Shown here piece after piece: positions 10,588 to 21,864 of a DNA stretch of 64,000 bases (position 1 is its first letter; the number at the start of each line of letters is the position of its first letter). A program made the translations under genes and the position numbers. The stretch is taken from assembly GCF_034190915.1 (NCBI RefSeq), contig NW_026947485.1, forward strand, positions 132,200,337-132,264,336, in the 5' to 3' direction. This DNA comes from Cavia porcellus (Eukaryota > Chordata > Mammalia > Rodentia > Caviidae). Under the pieces are notes generated by a model that did no database searches, was not told the origin of the DNA, and saw only the letters and a program-made list of their open reading frames with translations.

Positions 10588-11040
10588 TATTAATTTCCTA
10601 CAGATACTATCACAAATTACCACAAACATGGTGGTTTAAAGATAGTTATTTTTTTCACAGATTTGGTGGCCAGAAGTCCAAATTGAGCATAGAGATAAAA
10701 TCAAGATTCTAGAAGTCACAGAAGAGAATTTCTTCCTTGAGTCGTCCAGCATCTGGTGGCTGCTGACATTCGTTTTCTTGTGGTCAGCATCTGCCTGTGT
10801 CTTTCTATGGCCTTCTTATCGGGGTATGTGCTTTCCTCTTTGTGTGTTCAATTTCACTCTGTCTCGCAAATACAAATTTTGTTTCAAGTACAGTTCAGAT
10901 CCAAGACAACCTCTATATTTTAGCAGCATTGACTTTATTATATCTACAAAATTCCATCTCTTTTTCTACATAAGGTTATATTTATAGGTTTTGGAAATTA
11001 TGTCTTAATGTCTTTGGGTAGCTATTACACATTCTACTAC
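10588..11040 (-). mobile_element. MLT1-type MaLR LTR, antisense
   Basis: TTAATTTCCTACAGATACTATCACAAATTACCACAAACATGGTGG followed by TTTGGTGGCCAGAAGTCCAAATTGAG is the antisense start pattern of MLT1 LTRs. The middle (GTGGCTGCTGACATTCG, TGGCCTTCTTATC) also fits. An ancient solo LTR. Confidence 0.85.
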
Positions 11041-11054
11041 AATTACTTCTTTTC

Positions 11055-11126
11055 TTTTTTGGTTCCAGGGATCCAACTCATGACCTCGCACTTGCTAGGC
11101 ACTTGTGCCCCTGAGCCATATCCCTA
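11055..11126 (-). mobile_element. ID SINE fragment
   Basis: TTTTTTGGTTCCAGGGATCC ... TGACCTCGCACTTGCTAGGC ... CCTGAGCCATATCCCTAC is the reverse complement of an ID element whose centre is shortened. Confidence 0.8.
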
Positions 11127-11129
11127 CTT

Positions 11130-12845
11130 CTTCTGAAGATTAATGAATTACTACATATAAAGTGTTTAGAAACATATCATTATATATTGACTACTGTTAA
11201 GGTTGTTATTCTTTTTTGGCCATAGATCAATATGGTATTGTATAGACGCCTCTGGACAACAAGATTCTAAGTAGTCTAAACTGTAATAGATGCAACAGGC
11301 ATGTGAAAAAAAATCATGCTATTTGGTGCTGTGTATGTAAATGTCACATAAACATTTGCACACTAAATCTTCTTGATTTAGAGATACTTAACTCTGCAGA
11401 ATTTTACTTATACTTTATTCTATTTTAACAGTTTAGTACTTTAAATAGTGAATATTTACTGCTATAAATATTTACTGCTATTGTTAATTCTAACAATTTA
11501 CCTATGCTTGTATTTAAATTTTTATGTTTATTTAATTGATTTATAGCATATTTGTTTTATAATTCTATTTCATTAATCTATGTAGTGACTAAACTTTGAT
11601 GGAAATCATATTAATAACTATTTTCTTTATTTTGAAGAACATTTGGACATACAGTAGATTATTTGATTATATGGAATATAAAAATTGTTTGGTTTTCAGA
11701 TGTAGTGCCTCTTTTATAAAAGTCTATCATATTTAAGTACTGGAGTAAATAACTTGAAATATTTGTGATGCAATACCAAGCTTTATCCACTTGGTGACTA
11801 CTATGATTAAACTCTTTGTCAATTTTATTTTGAAAACTTGGTCATTTTAAAGTAAAATTTACTAATTGGTGCTCTGTTAAATAGTGTTCTAAGTCTAGTT
11901 CTTATAAACTGGATGACTAACTGGATGAGGGTATGAACTGGGTGGCTCTAGTGCCTTGCTTGAGTTCTGGCTTGGAAAATCAAAACCTGAGAGTAGAAAC
12001 ATAATTCGTATCTTAGAAAAATGTTTCAACTTAATAATTAGAAATCATAAACTAATTTCAACTCAAAAACTTTGAGACTATTGTTCCATTTTAGCCAATG
12101 AAAAAAAATTTTTTGCTTTATTTTGCTTCCAGAAATACTTTTGTGACATATTTTCTGTAGTAATACATTATTCTAAAAAAAGTTTAACTTTTATTGCTAA
12201 CTTTAAAATACTTTCTTTCTGGGAGAAAAACAAACTAAATATTGTAAAGACAGTTTATTGTTTTCAATAATGCTTTTTTTATTTGGAATACATCAGAGTT
12301 ATTAATGATACAAATAAAACAAGAGATATCCTACTCAAAAGTGAACTCAAAATAAAAGAGATAAATACAACTTTCTGCAATTACATTTACTTCTAAAAGG
12401 TGAACTGGAAAATTCTGTATTTTTACTCAGTTTTTTAAATTAACAATTTAATAACAATTAATTTAATAATTATTTAATATTTAATAATACCAACAATTTA
12501 ATAATACCAACTAAAAAGTTGGTAAGACTATTAATTTTAAGTATTCAAATATTGGCCGAGACAGAAGTAACAGCTACAATTTAAAATTTTGCTAATTTGT
12601 ATTTGAACTATGTAGTATTCTCTTTTTATTTTAAATGTTTTATAGCAAAAGAGATGGTGTACATATTTTTGAAAATTTTCATCTTTGTGAGTTTCATTCA
12701 TTAAATTGTTGGATTGGCATATCTGGATTTGAACTTTTTGAGTAAAATAATTCATGTAAATAATTTGAATGATCAATGCTAACATGATTATTTTTATACT
12801 TGTATCCTTATGAATCCCTGTTACAGCTTCTCTAATTTCTTTTTA
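11130..12845. other. Long AT-rich stretch, no recognised feature
   Basis: About 1.7 kb, strongly AT-rich, with only stop-rich short frames and local ATTTAATAAT runs around 12430-12510. I cannot assign it to a repeat family. Confidence 0.5.
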
Positions 12846-12849
12846 TGCT

Positions 12850-15470
12850 TAGGGTTGTGGATGATGATATAGTAACAGTTAAGTCTCAATTTGTTAACTT
12901 AATTGGCTTTGGTACATCCCAGGGTTTTGGTGGAGCACATTTCTGGGTGTATCTAGATGGATGTGATCATTAACTGTGATATGTCAGTTTGAATTGAGTA
13001 AGAACTACCTAGCAGATTAATACAGTTCTAGGTGTTTCCATGGATGATTGACTTGTAGCCCCTAAACTGAAGATGCAAGACTTACTCTAGATGTGGGTAT
13101 GGATAGTGACAACCAATACCCTGTACCCTGGAGGGAATAAAAAAAAGAAAGAATAAACGAGTCTCTTCCTTTTCTCTTCAGAGGAGCTCGGACCTTCACT
13201 ATTGCCTTCAGACCCTGGTGACTTCTTCGGGCTTCTAGCACAGACTGTCTGGGCTTCCAATACACAATCTTTAGGTTTCCAACACAGACTCGCACCATAA
13301 CTCTGCAGTGAGCTTTCAAGCTTTGACCTTATACTGCTGCTGAGTCCTCAGGCTCTTCAGGATACAGATGGCCATTTTGGATCTTTGGCCTCTTATTCTA
13401 CAGATATCTATTGGGACTTAGCCCCTTCTCATTATGATAAATCCCTTGTATAACTACATATGTATTTGATATTGATTCTGTTCATTTAGCTAGCCTTAAC
13501 TAATACAATGGGTCATAGAAGTGTGACCTTGGATTGTATATCTGGTTCCTTACATCCTCTTATAGGGCATTGCTCCCATGCTCTGCTTCTTAGCTGTCAG
13601 AACTAAATGTTTTTGCTCTGCTATGCCCTTCTGCCATGTTTCTGCTTTGAACCAGCTGATCAAAGACTAAACATGCTAAGACCCTGAGGCAAATTAATCT
13701 TTTTGTCCTTTAAATTGTTATCAGTATTGCATTTCATCATGAGAAAGTTGAAACCAAGGGTGGGGTCATTGGTCTCTAGGATCATATAGTTTAGAAGTCA
13801 TTGAAACTGAATTGAAGCAGGTGTTTGGGAAGGTTTGGAGACTTAGACTAGATGAACTTTCAAATGCTTTAAGCAGGATTTGGTGGGTCGTTCTGATCAG
13901 AGCACATAAGTAGGCTGATAGTAATGTGGGAAGCCCAGGCTCAGTCTTTGGTAACAATAACTCAAATGGGAGTTCAACTATGCTGCTTACAAAATTATCT
14001 ACATTTTTACTCACATTCTGAGACTTTGTCAAAGAATTAAGACTAATGGTGGTAGAATCATTGATGTGGTAAAGGAAATTGAAAGACAGCCTAACATTCA
14101 GGCATGAGTATCACTGGCTGGTTTTAGCCAGATTTATGGTGGCAGTATCGGAGATAAAGAGTAGAAATCTTTGAAAAAGTTAAAGTTTAGCTCAGAAGGG
14201 ATGAAGTATAAGGGAGATGTGGCTACTAAATATATTGGCAGCATTAAAAGTACAGAAGAAGAAAGATATCTTGAGATTATCTAAGCACTCAATAATCCTG
14301 GGCTCATGAGTGCAAAAGCATAAACTTTTCGTTTGAGAAGAGAATCTCTGGGACTCCTGATCAACAAGGCCTTCTGGGTTCCTGGGATTCATTTCAATGT
14401 GTTCACCTATCTAGGTTCTCAGAGACTGTAGCAGCTATTATTCAAGGGAATCTGGTTACTGCTTCTGCTGACAGCAGAGCCTGCAGTTGCCTTTATTTTG
14501 CTGGAGCTGTGAGGACATAGAGACTTCCACCTAGAGTTTGAAGAAGGGCTTGGAGGCCAAGCTTGGAACCCCTGAGAGGGCAGTGCACCAAGCTTGGGAA
14601 GGAAGTAGTAGGTACGGTGGAGACACCCGGAAGCTGGAGACAACTAAACTATAGGTTGTCTTCTGAGGAAAGCTGCAAGGTGTCATGAAGCCAGCACAAG
14701 AGAGAGACCATGTGGGCTGCAGCCATCAAGACTACGGATTTGGGCCCTCACAGGACTCACATTTTACCACTGTGTGTCTCAAAGGCTATGCACAGACTTA
14801 ATGTGCGTCTTGGTTGGATTCTGGTCTTGCTTTCCTTTTTCATCTGCCTATTCTCCTTTGAAGTGGGAATTTTAATCATGTGCCTTTGTTTTTCTACACA
14901 ACTTGATTTTTATTTTTATAGAGGTTCACATCTAAAAGTTTTCCTTGAGTCTCAGAATAGGTTTTGGACTTGGACTTTTGAAAAATGCTGGTCTCCTTGA
15001 GTCTTTGAGGAAGGAGTTACTGCAACTCAGTTATAGGCAAATAGTTATATTATGTTAGATGGAATTATGACGTTGTGTTTATTTAGAGATTAAGTATGGT
15101 TTAAAGATGTGTGTTTGGGTATCCAAAATGACAAAGGATGAGTATATTGTTTAAAGTTGATCATATCAAGTTGATTGGCTTGGTAGTTACCTAGGGGTTT
15201 GGTGGAACACTTCCAAGTGTGGCTATGTGAGGCATGGAGGTGTGAACTTGGGTGTTCTTTTGCACATCTAGTCTTTTGTGCATTCTCTTGGACACTGTTC
15301 CTTTGCTCTGCTACCCAGGCACCATACATTAAGCATTTTTGCACTGTCAGGTTCTCCCCCTGTGATGTTTCCGTCTTGAAGCCTGCATACCAAGGACTGA
15401 ATCTTCTGAGACTATGAGCCAACTTAAACCTCTTCTTTTTAAAACAGTAGGTAGGTATCATGTAGTATGT
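12850..15470 (+). mobile_element. Near-complete MaLR-type provirus (LTR-internal-LTR)
   Basis: The 5' LTR is 12850-13762 including a nested insertion. Its two halves read TTAACTTAATTGGCTTTGG...TTTCTGGGTGTATCTAGATG (before 12966) and GGTCATAGAAGTGTGACCTTGG (from 13510). The internal region (about 13765-15090) keeps MaLR-internal landmarks such as GGAAGGTTTGGAGACTTAGA and TTGGATTCTGGTCTTGC. The 3' LTR (about 15093-15470) opens TATGGTTTAAAGATGTGTGTTTGGGTATCC, shares GTTGATTGGCTTGG and GCATGGAGGTGTGAACTTGG, and ends GAGCCAACTTAAACCTCTTC. MaLRs are non-autonomous and lack functional pol; none is seen. Boundaries are approximate. Confidence 0.65.
12966..13509 (+). mobile_element. B-family LTR-like repeat nested in the 5' LTR
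   Basis: It runs from GATCATTAACTGTGATATGTCAG to TAGCCTTAACTAATACAATG. The interior CTCTTCAGAGGAGCTCGGACCTTCAC...GGGCTTCTAGCACAGAC matches the copy at 53.3 kb, and the 3' end matches the antisense start of the copies at 1.4 and 33.4 kb. LTR sequence resumes directly after it, showing insertion into an existing LTR. A clear target duplication is not visible. Confidence 0.6.
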
Positions 15471-15952
15471 CTAAGCAAGGGGAAATTGGATAAATACAGA
15501 ATTATAATTATTATTATAATAAATTGAGTCTTGATTGTTTTAGGTTCAATAATTCTCATTCTTCAAAAGTGTTTTTTTATTATTGGCCATTTTGAAATTT
15601 TTATATAAATGTTTACCCACTCAATTATTGTAATTTGTTTGGAATTATGTTTAATTTATAAATCAGTTGACATCTTTCTGGCATTGTTTCAATCCAGGAT
15701 CTCATTTCTCAATTATTTAGGTATTGTATTTTTCAATAATGTTTGATATTTTTCTTCAAAGAGTTTTCATGAAAGTTTTGTTTGGTTTATTTATTGTAAA
15801 ATACCTCAGTTTTTCTTGTAGTGATTAGATTTTTTCTCCTGATTCCCGCTCCTTTTTTTCCTATCTCTCTTTTTGTTTCCTTCTTTCTATCTCTCTCTTC
15901 CTTTAGCTTTCTTTCCTGTTGATAAGTTCAATATAAGCTTTGAAAATGCAGA

Positions 15953-16002
<50 letters not shown>
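15953..16002. repeat. (TC)n microsatellite
   Basis: CT/TC dinucleotides with one TTT interruption. It is the simple-repeat tail of the adjoining antisense B1 (the A-rich/GA tail read in reverse). Confidence 0.95.
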
Positions 16003-16003
<1 letters not shown>

Positions 16004-16137
16004 ACATGGTTTCACTATGTAGTTCAGGCTGGCTTTGAGCTTACTTTGTAACACAGGCTTGTCTTGAATTTGCAACAATCCTCCTGCCTCAGCTTCCTGA
16101 GTGCTGGAATTATGGGCGTGTGCCACCATGTCCAGAA
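16003..16137 (-). mobile_element. B1 SINE
   Basis: GACATGGTTTCACTATGTAGTTCAGGCTGG ... CAATCCTCCTGCCTCAGCTTCCTGAGTGCTGG ... GTGTGCCACCATGTCC is a complete reverse-oriented B1. Confidence 0.93.
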
Positions 16138-16734
16138 GTGTTTGACTCTTTGGCTTTCTACTGTGTCCTTGTGCCCAGTCTAGGATCTGCTATGTAACTG
16201 TCTCACCCAAAATGTGTTAAATAAGGTACATCACATTTTTAATGCACTTTTTCTCATTTATGGTATTTCCAATAAATATTTCACCAACTTACTTGAACTT
16301 ATAGCTATAACATTTTACCAGTTAATTGTTTTGAATATTACAAGACTGAAATCATCCAAATAATATCAGCTTTGATTTTACCTTTCTGATGCTTTTAATT
16401 CCTTTCTATTTTGGATACTATTACTTTGGCTAGGAACTCCAAGCACAGGTATTAATATGTGTTCCCATTCTAAATATAGTGTTTCTAAAGCACTCACTAT
16501 AGGTGTGCTAACAGCTGTTCTTGAGCAATAGAGATTTTTTGTGTTGCACACAGATAACTGTTTATCATTATTTTATATTTTCTATCAAATAAATTTTTAG
16601 TTAAATTATTTTTCTCAATTAATTAAAATGATTATATCCTTTTATTTCTGTTAATATGTTAAGTTACATATTAAATTTTTGACTTTTAGCAAGGTTTGAT
16701 GTTCTGAGGAATGTGACATATTATTTACTCTTAA

Positions 16735-18112
16735 TGATGTAGCTGTGATTATAGCTATTCACAGCCTATGTAAATGGGTTATTGAAATGAGACTTCTTGT
16801 TTCACATTGCCTCCTTCCTTCTGCTTCTTGAGATCACCTGTCCACATAAATTTGTTGTGTCTAAGTCTTTGATTCAGACTTTGTTTTTGAAGTAATTCAT
16901 ATTAAGAAGCACTATGTGTGTTTAGTGTAGGTAAATTATTTAGAAAATTTACTTTTTATCATTACTTATCAAAATTTAGTTATTTATGTAAGTTACTCAG
17001 CTATAATATATCTCTAGATACTTTACATATAATCTAAACTAATGATTTTCATATATGGCATTATAACATTCACTTTGAGAATGAAATACTGTAAGTAGAT
17101 TTGAGAAACATTTTAATACTATAAAAATTCCCATCAATTGCACCACATTTTGTTAAAAATTGAAATTTTGATTTTAACTTTCTAATCTCATGGTATTAAA
17201 ATGATTTATTAAGATAACATGAGTATATGGGATTGTTTTGGTACATTAACATATGCACATTAATGTGCATAAGCGTCTTCACTGATTTTTATGGCAAATC
17301 CAGTATAAAATTGTGACACTTGGAGGGCTTTAAATCCATTTTTTCACCCTACATTTTGCTCAATCATATGAACAATGTAAGTAGCTGTTTTCAACTCATA
17401 CTCATCTTCCTCCCCTAACATCTGGACCAACACTCTGATTTGGCTATATTGCCTGTGGTTGGATTGGCCACTGGGTCTCTGACTTTTGTTCTATTGGGCT
17501 GCAGATCCCCTCAGGCAGTCTTCTCTGACATCATAGTTCTAACAAGATCTCTGGAACTAATTTTGTCTTCATGTTCCAAGTGGTAATGACATCACACTCT
17601 TTTTCTCTCAGTGTTTGCCCCGTCTTTTATTGGTTTCCCCTAACTCTGTCCACAGCATTTTAAATTGCCCCTTCATTAAACTTTCTAGGTTAGTTCTATT
17701 TGGCATCTAAGCAGGGTCCCAGCCAGCCTAGAAACTAGGTTCCAATTACTGAAGAGTTCCGGTTGGAAGCAACAGTAGAAGCTGCGATCTCAATTTAATT
17801 ATAACTTGATTAATCCGATTTCTGCATTTCTTCTCAGAACTTCATGTGCATTGTATGATGAGTGTCTGTAGCTATTAACTAGTGTGCATACTTACCCATT
17901 GTCCCACCAGCTAGGTTATGTGATAATCCAGTTACAGCATTTCTTTCTAAACCTGTTTAGTGCCAATTATGTTTGCAATTCTAATTTCACAGTTAAATTA
18001 AGGCCATTTAAAACAACAAGATAAATACAAAAATATGTGTTTCTATAAACATTAAGTTGAAAACCATAATAATCTACCCTTCTATATACATGAGATTGGT
18101 ACAAACTAAAAT
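16735..18112. other. No recognised feature, apart from a 20-bp palindrome
   Basis: AT-rich, unique-looking DNA. The region 17385-17960 is less AT-rich and could be a decayed LTR, but I could not match it. A perfect palindrome lies at 17252-17271. Confidence 0.45.
17252..17271. repeat. Perfect 20-bp palindrome with octamer-like halves
   Basis: TATGCACATT is followed directly by its reverse complement. Each arm contains ATGCACAT, one base from the POU octamer ATGCAAAT. Function is unknown and chance is possible in AT-rich DNA. Confidence 0.7.
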
Positions 18113-18117
18113 GTTTG

Positions 18118-18263
18118 AAACCAGGCACAGTGGCACGTGCTTGTAATCCCAGCAGTCAGAAAGCTAAGGCAGGCTGGCCACAAGTTTGGGTTACATAGTG
18201 AGTCCAAGGCCTACCTGAACTACAAAGGGAGATCCTATCTCAAAAAATCAAAACAAAAATAGT
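18118..18263 (+). mobile_element. B1 SINE
   Basis: CCAGGCACAGTGGCACGTGCTTGTAATCCCAGCAGTC ... GAGATCCTATCTCAAAAAATC, with an A-rich tail containing AAAACAAAAATAG. Confidence 0.92.
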
Positions 18264-18269
18264 TTGGTA

Positions 18270-19400
18270 ACATCGTGTTGACAATCATATGGAGCAAGAA
18301 AACCACTCCTGCATTGCTGATAGAGTATAAACACTGTGGACTTTTGCAGTATCTGATTATCTATTCATGACATACATACACACATACCTTCACTTCCTAC
18401 AATTCTAGTCTCAAATTTCAAACTTCCAACTAATGTTCTATCTTATACTGTATGACTTTTATATTGGCATTTTATTATTAATCATTAAGTTGAGTATATT
18501 AGGTATAAAATGTATTTCATGATTAAATGGAAAAAAGAAAGATCATTAAGGAAATCAGTGAAAGATTGTCTTTAAGAGGAAGAAAACTGTAAAATGTTGG
18601 AATCATTCCTCAGTTTTGGAAGAGGCATTATGTCCTAGGTCCTTTTAAGAAAAGACTAAGCAGAATTCCAATCTTGTGATCTGCCCTCAAAACAAAAGCC
18701 TTAATTTGTATGAAATTATTACTTAAATAATGTGGCAAGTGAAAATACAAAGTTTAAGTTATAGATGTTAATTAAGATGATTTCATGCACAAGCAGTGGA
18801 ATTTCCAAATGTAAATTTTTAAACAGTAAAGGCATTTTATTATTTCGTATAAGAATTTAAAGCTTAGGCCATTCCAGGATTTAAAAAAATTTACCATGTA
18901 AAAGGGTAATAGCAATTCCCGGTCTGCATTTCTATGATTTTCTAGGGAGCACTGTGATTGTTAAGGCTCTTAGTTCATATTCTTCCTGGCACCATCATTG
19001 GGAGGTGGAAGGGAGTTCAGACTCTCCTGCATCTGACTCACTGAATATCAAGAATTGTGATTGTTCATGACAGTTTGCACATTTCCTTATTTGTCTCAGG
19101 GTCACATGCCCTGTCTTAAATTATAACAGTACTCAATACAGTTGCCAAAATTACTGATCCTGGTTCAGATTCCATGGCCTGAGAGGAGCCTATCCAAGAG
19201 AAAACATTGCAACTCAGGGGAAGTGTAGAAAGAAGTGCCACTCACTGCTGGCTCAGGAGTCAACACTGTCTGCCATAAAATTGACTTTTTAAATGATTCT
19301 TCTTACTCATTTTAACCAACTTTTCTTATTAATCAACTGTTATCTTAATTCTGCCAGATACGAGAACTACATCTGTTCTTGATGCCATTACATAAAGATC
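18270..19400. other. No recognised feature
   Basis: Unique-looking sequence. 18900-19250 is moderately GC-richer, without an open frame or repeat landmark. Confidence 0.45.
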
Positions 19401-19407
19401 AACATTT

Positions 19408-19545
19408 TTATTGCAGGGTTTGGCTTGTCCCAGATTGGCCTTGAACTCACGGTGTTCAAGGCCCAGGCTGGTGTTGAACTTGCAGCAAATCTTCTGCCTC
19501 AGCCTTCCAAGTGCTGAGATCAGAGGCATGTGCCACCACACCTAG
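19408..19545 (-). mobile_element. B1 SINE
   Basis: TTTTTATTGCAGGGTTTGGC, GGCCTTGAACTCACGGTG, TTCTGCCTCAGCCTTCCAAGTGCTGAG, GTGCCACCACACCTAGC. Confidence 0.92.
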
Positions 19546-19549
19546 CTTT

Positions 19550-20650
19550 TTAGCAAATATTTCTAAGATTTTTTAATCTGTCTTGTTAGAATTTTAAAAT
19601 GCATTTAATACTGCTAGTCTTGAGCCTTTTGATTTTGTTGGTATTGACACTTAAAATAATCAGTTTTAAATATTATTGCCTAATTTTTGAGAAAATTACT
19701 TGCAGTTTTTGAGTGTGACTTTAAATTTAGGAAAAAGATAATTACACTGCTACTGCTTCTTATGAAGGCTAAAATGTTAAGCTTCTTATGAAGACCAAGA
19801 GGTAACTGTTAAGGGAGAATATAATGGCAACTTCTCTACTTAAGTAGGGTAAAATAGTATTTTACATAAACCCAAAAGTCACATTATTTTGAATGCCATT
19901 CCCATTATTTTCCTGTATTGTGACGCTTTTCTGTATTGTGAGTTTAAGAGGTCAAAAAAACATTACAAGGCTGTAATGAGAAGCAGTGTGCCACTGCCTT
20001 GTATCCTCACTCCTGGTCTTTGGATCCTGAGCTTCCTCTGCACACCTGCTGGAATAACCTCACTAATACCCCTCAGAACCAGAGAACACAGCCAGAGTTT
20101 CGGGACAGAGGTTCTCCTGGATCCTTTGGGGAAGTACTTTCAAGACTTCTTTAGTTTATTCTGGCCTTTACCTACATATGTTTTGACAATGTGCTTGTAC
20201 CATTGTTTCTTGATTTTTTGTCTTAGATCATCTACCCCTTCAATTGTCATAGAATACTCTCCTCAATTTAATTATGTGACAAATTTTTGTTTATTCAGGG
20301 ATTATATTACTAAAGATTAGCAAACTTGTTGTACTTAGTATTCAGGGTTCATACTGTTGTTGGTAACTATTATTCAGAGATAAGTCACATAGAAAATTAT
20401 TACATTTTATTGTTTATACAGAGTTCAATACATGCAGCACAGTCCCCTCTCTTTTATGAGGGAGGTAATTTTCTACATATCTGGTCAGTTTCCTCTCAGT
20501 TACCAAAAACAATTGCACCCTGCTTTTTCTTTGTCTCCTGCCAGTGTCTCTCCTCCTGATTTCTAAATTGTTAGTTGGTTTCCTGGATAGTTATCTCCCA
20601 GGAAATTCTTCTTATTATTTTTTGGGGGAATTCTTTTTGTCTTTTTTCTG
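19550..20650. other. No firm feature
   Basis: A 143-codon open frame at 19889-20320 has no recognisable domain and lies in diverged sequence, so I do not call it a gene. CAGTCCCCTCTCTTTTATGAG at 20441 faintly recalls a Tigger-type terminus, but the rest of such an element is not visible. Confidence 0.4.
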
Positions 20651-20708
20651 TGTAAGGTAGCTTTGTGTCACTGTGACTAACTCTTTAGAAAAAGTTATTA
20701 TTATTATT

Positions 20709-20790
20709 TTTTTTTGGTACCGGGGATTGAACTCACAACCTCATGCTTGCCCCACAAGCACTTACGCCACTGAGCTAAACCCCTCAGCCA
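20709..20790 (-). mobile_element. ID SINE inserted in the LTR
   Basis: T9, GGTACCGGGGATTGAACTCAC, CTCATGCTTGCCCCACAAGC and GCCACTGAGCTAAACCCC: a near full-length reverse ID element. Confidence 0.9.
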
Positions 20791-20949
20791 AGAGTAAAGT
20801 TCATTTTGACCCATGATTCCAGAGCTTTCAGTACATGGTTGGCTGATGACACTGCTGTGGGCCTAAAGTGAGGCAGAACATTATAGTAAAGAGAACAGGG
20901 GGCAAAGCTGTTTCTAACCCATTGCAGCCAAGAAGCAGGAAGTAAAAGA

Positions 20950-21022
20950 CAGAGTGAGAGAGAAAGAGAGAGGGAGAGCAAGAACAAGAACAAGACAGAG
21001 AGTGAGAGAGAAAGAGAGAGAG
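20950..21022. repeat. Purine-rich simple repeat (GA/AGAA)
   Basis: Two GAGTGAGAGAGAAAGAGAGAG blocks flank GAGCAAGAACAAGAACAAGACAG, giving a small duplication of about 45 bp. Confidence 0.85.
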
Positions 21023-21538
21023 GTGAAGGACAAGCTCTACCCCTCACAGGCATACCCTCAGGGCACTGTTCCCCCAGAGGGCTCTACTTTATAGGTCAGT
21101 CTGCTGTGAATACATCTAAGTTTAGCACTCCCCTGACCAGTCACCTCTCTAGGCCCTGCTTCTGAATATTGCTGTGATGGAGATCAAGTTCTCAACACGT
21201 GAGTCTTTGGGGACACTCTGCAATTAACCCTAATATTTCTCCTAGAGTTTAATTTTTTTAGTGTCAGTGCTTCCTTTCTTCTTTTTATATTGTAAACTTC
21301 TTTGCAACAACACAAACCAAAGAGTGTCCATGCCTACAAGGAATGGGAAAGATTTCATGCAGGAAATGAAAACTGAGTTGTGTTTGGAAAATGTATAGGA
21401 GTATTAGAAAGGGGAATTACACGCAGAGGAAGTGGCATGAATAACCACTCATAAACATCAAACATTTTATAAATGTAAAAGTCAGTAAGTTCATTAGTTC
21501 CAAGGAACTGAGTAGAAGTAGAGGTTGATGTTATGAAG

Positions 21539-21749
21539 CAGTGATGGTGAAACTTTTAGAGACTGAGTGTCCAAACTGTAACCCAAACCACATATTTATC
21601 GTGAAGTGTCAGCGCTGAGATTAAACCTGAATATTTAGTTGAGAAAGAACAAGTGTTATCTGATGCTCAGCAGCTGGGGAGGTGGCTTGCACGCCGATTC
21701 AGGCCTCTGTGTGCCCACTGCAACATGTGCCATTGGTTCACCACCAATG
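21539..21749. mobile_element. Non-autonomous hAT-type DNA transposon, ~211 bp
   Basis: The left end CAGTGATGGTGAAACTTTTAG and the right end GTGCCATTGGTTCACCACCAATG form imperfect terminal inverted repeats (CAGTGATGGTGAA versus CATTGGTGGTGAA). Interior landmarks are AGTGTCCAAACTGTAACCC and ATTTATCGTGAAGTGTCAGC. Two 78-80-bp relatives lie at 46090 and 60945. No transposase frame is present. An 8-bp target duplication is not clear. Confidence 0.7.
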
Positions 21750-21765
21750 CGAGAGTATGGTCAGG

Positions 21766-21864
21766 TTTTTTTTTTTTTTTTTTTTTTTGTGGTATCAGGG
21801 ATCGAACTCATGACCTCGTGCTTGCCAGGCAGGCGCTTATGACACTGAGCTAAACGCCCGGCCC
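21766..21864 (-). mobile_element. ID SINE with long oligo-T (A-tail)
   Basis: A tract of about 23 T, GTGGTATCAGGGATCGAACTC, CCTCGTGCTTGCCAGGCAGGCG and TGAGCTAAACGCCCGGCCC. Flanks TATGGTCAGG (21756-21765) and TATGATCAAG (21866-21875) look like a diverged target-site duplication. The long homopolymer suggests a fairly recent insertion. Confidence 0.93.

Larger units (their letters stand above)
15540..16730 (-). mobile_element. Old L1 ORF2 fragment, antisense, with later insertions
   Basis: TTGGAATTATGTTTAATTTATAAATCAGTTGACATCTTTCTGGC, TTATTTAGGTATTG...CAATAATGTTTGATATTTTTC and TTTATTTCTGTTAATATGTTAAGTTACATA follow the antisense order of L1 ORF2. Decay is heavy. A TC microsatellite and a B1 interrupt it at 15953-16137. 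Confidence 0.65.
20655..21240 (-). mobile_element. MaLR-type LTR, antisense, split by an ID SINE
   Basis: The LTR start (TTTGTGTCACTGTGACTAAC) is separated from TTCCAGAGCTTTCAGTACATGGTTGGC by an ID insertion. It continues with GGCCTAAAGTGAGGCAGAACATTATAG, a purine-rich expansion (20950-21022) and CTGTGATGGAGATCAAGTTC. Compared with other copies the GA-rich expansion is an addition. Confidence 0.7.

Noticed and set aside
19889..20320. 143-codon open frame as a gene
   Set aside because: No domain, no splice or promoter context, and AT-rich composition. A frame of this length can occur by chance in 64 kb.
20441..20560. Tigger/pogo-type transposon end
   Set aside because: Only about 20 bases resemble a terminus. 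No second inverted end and no TA target duplication were found.
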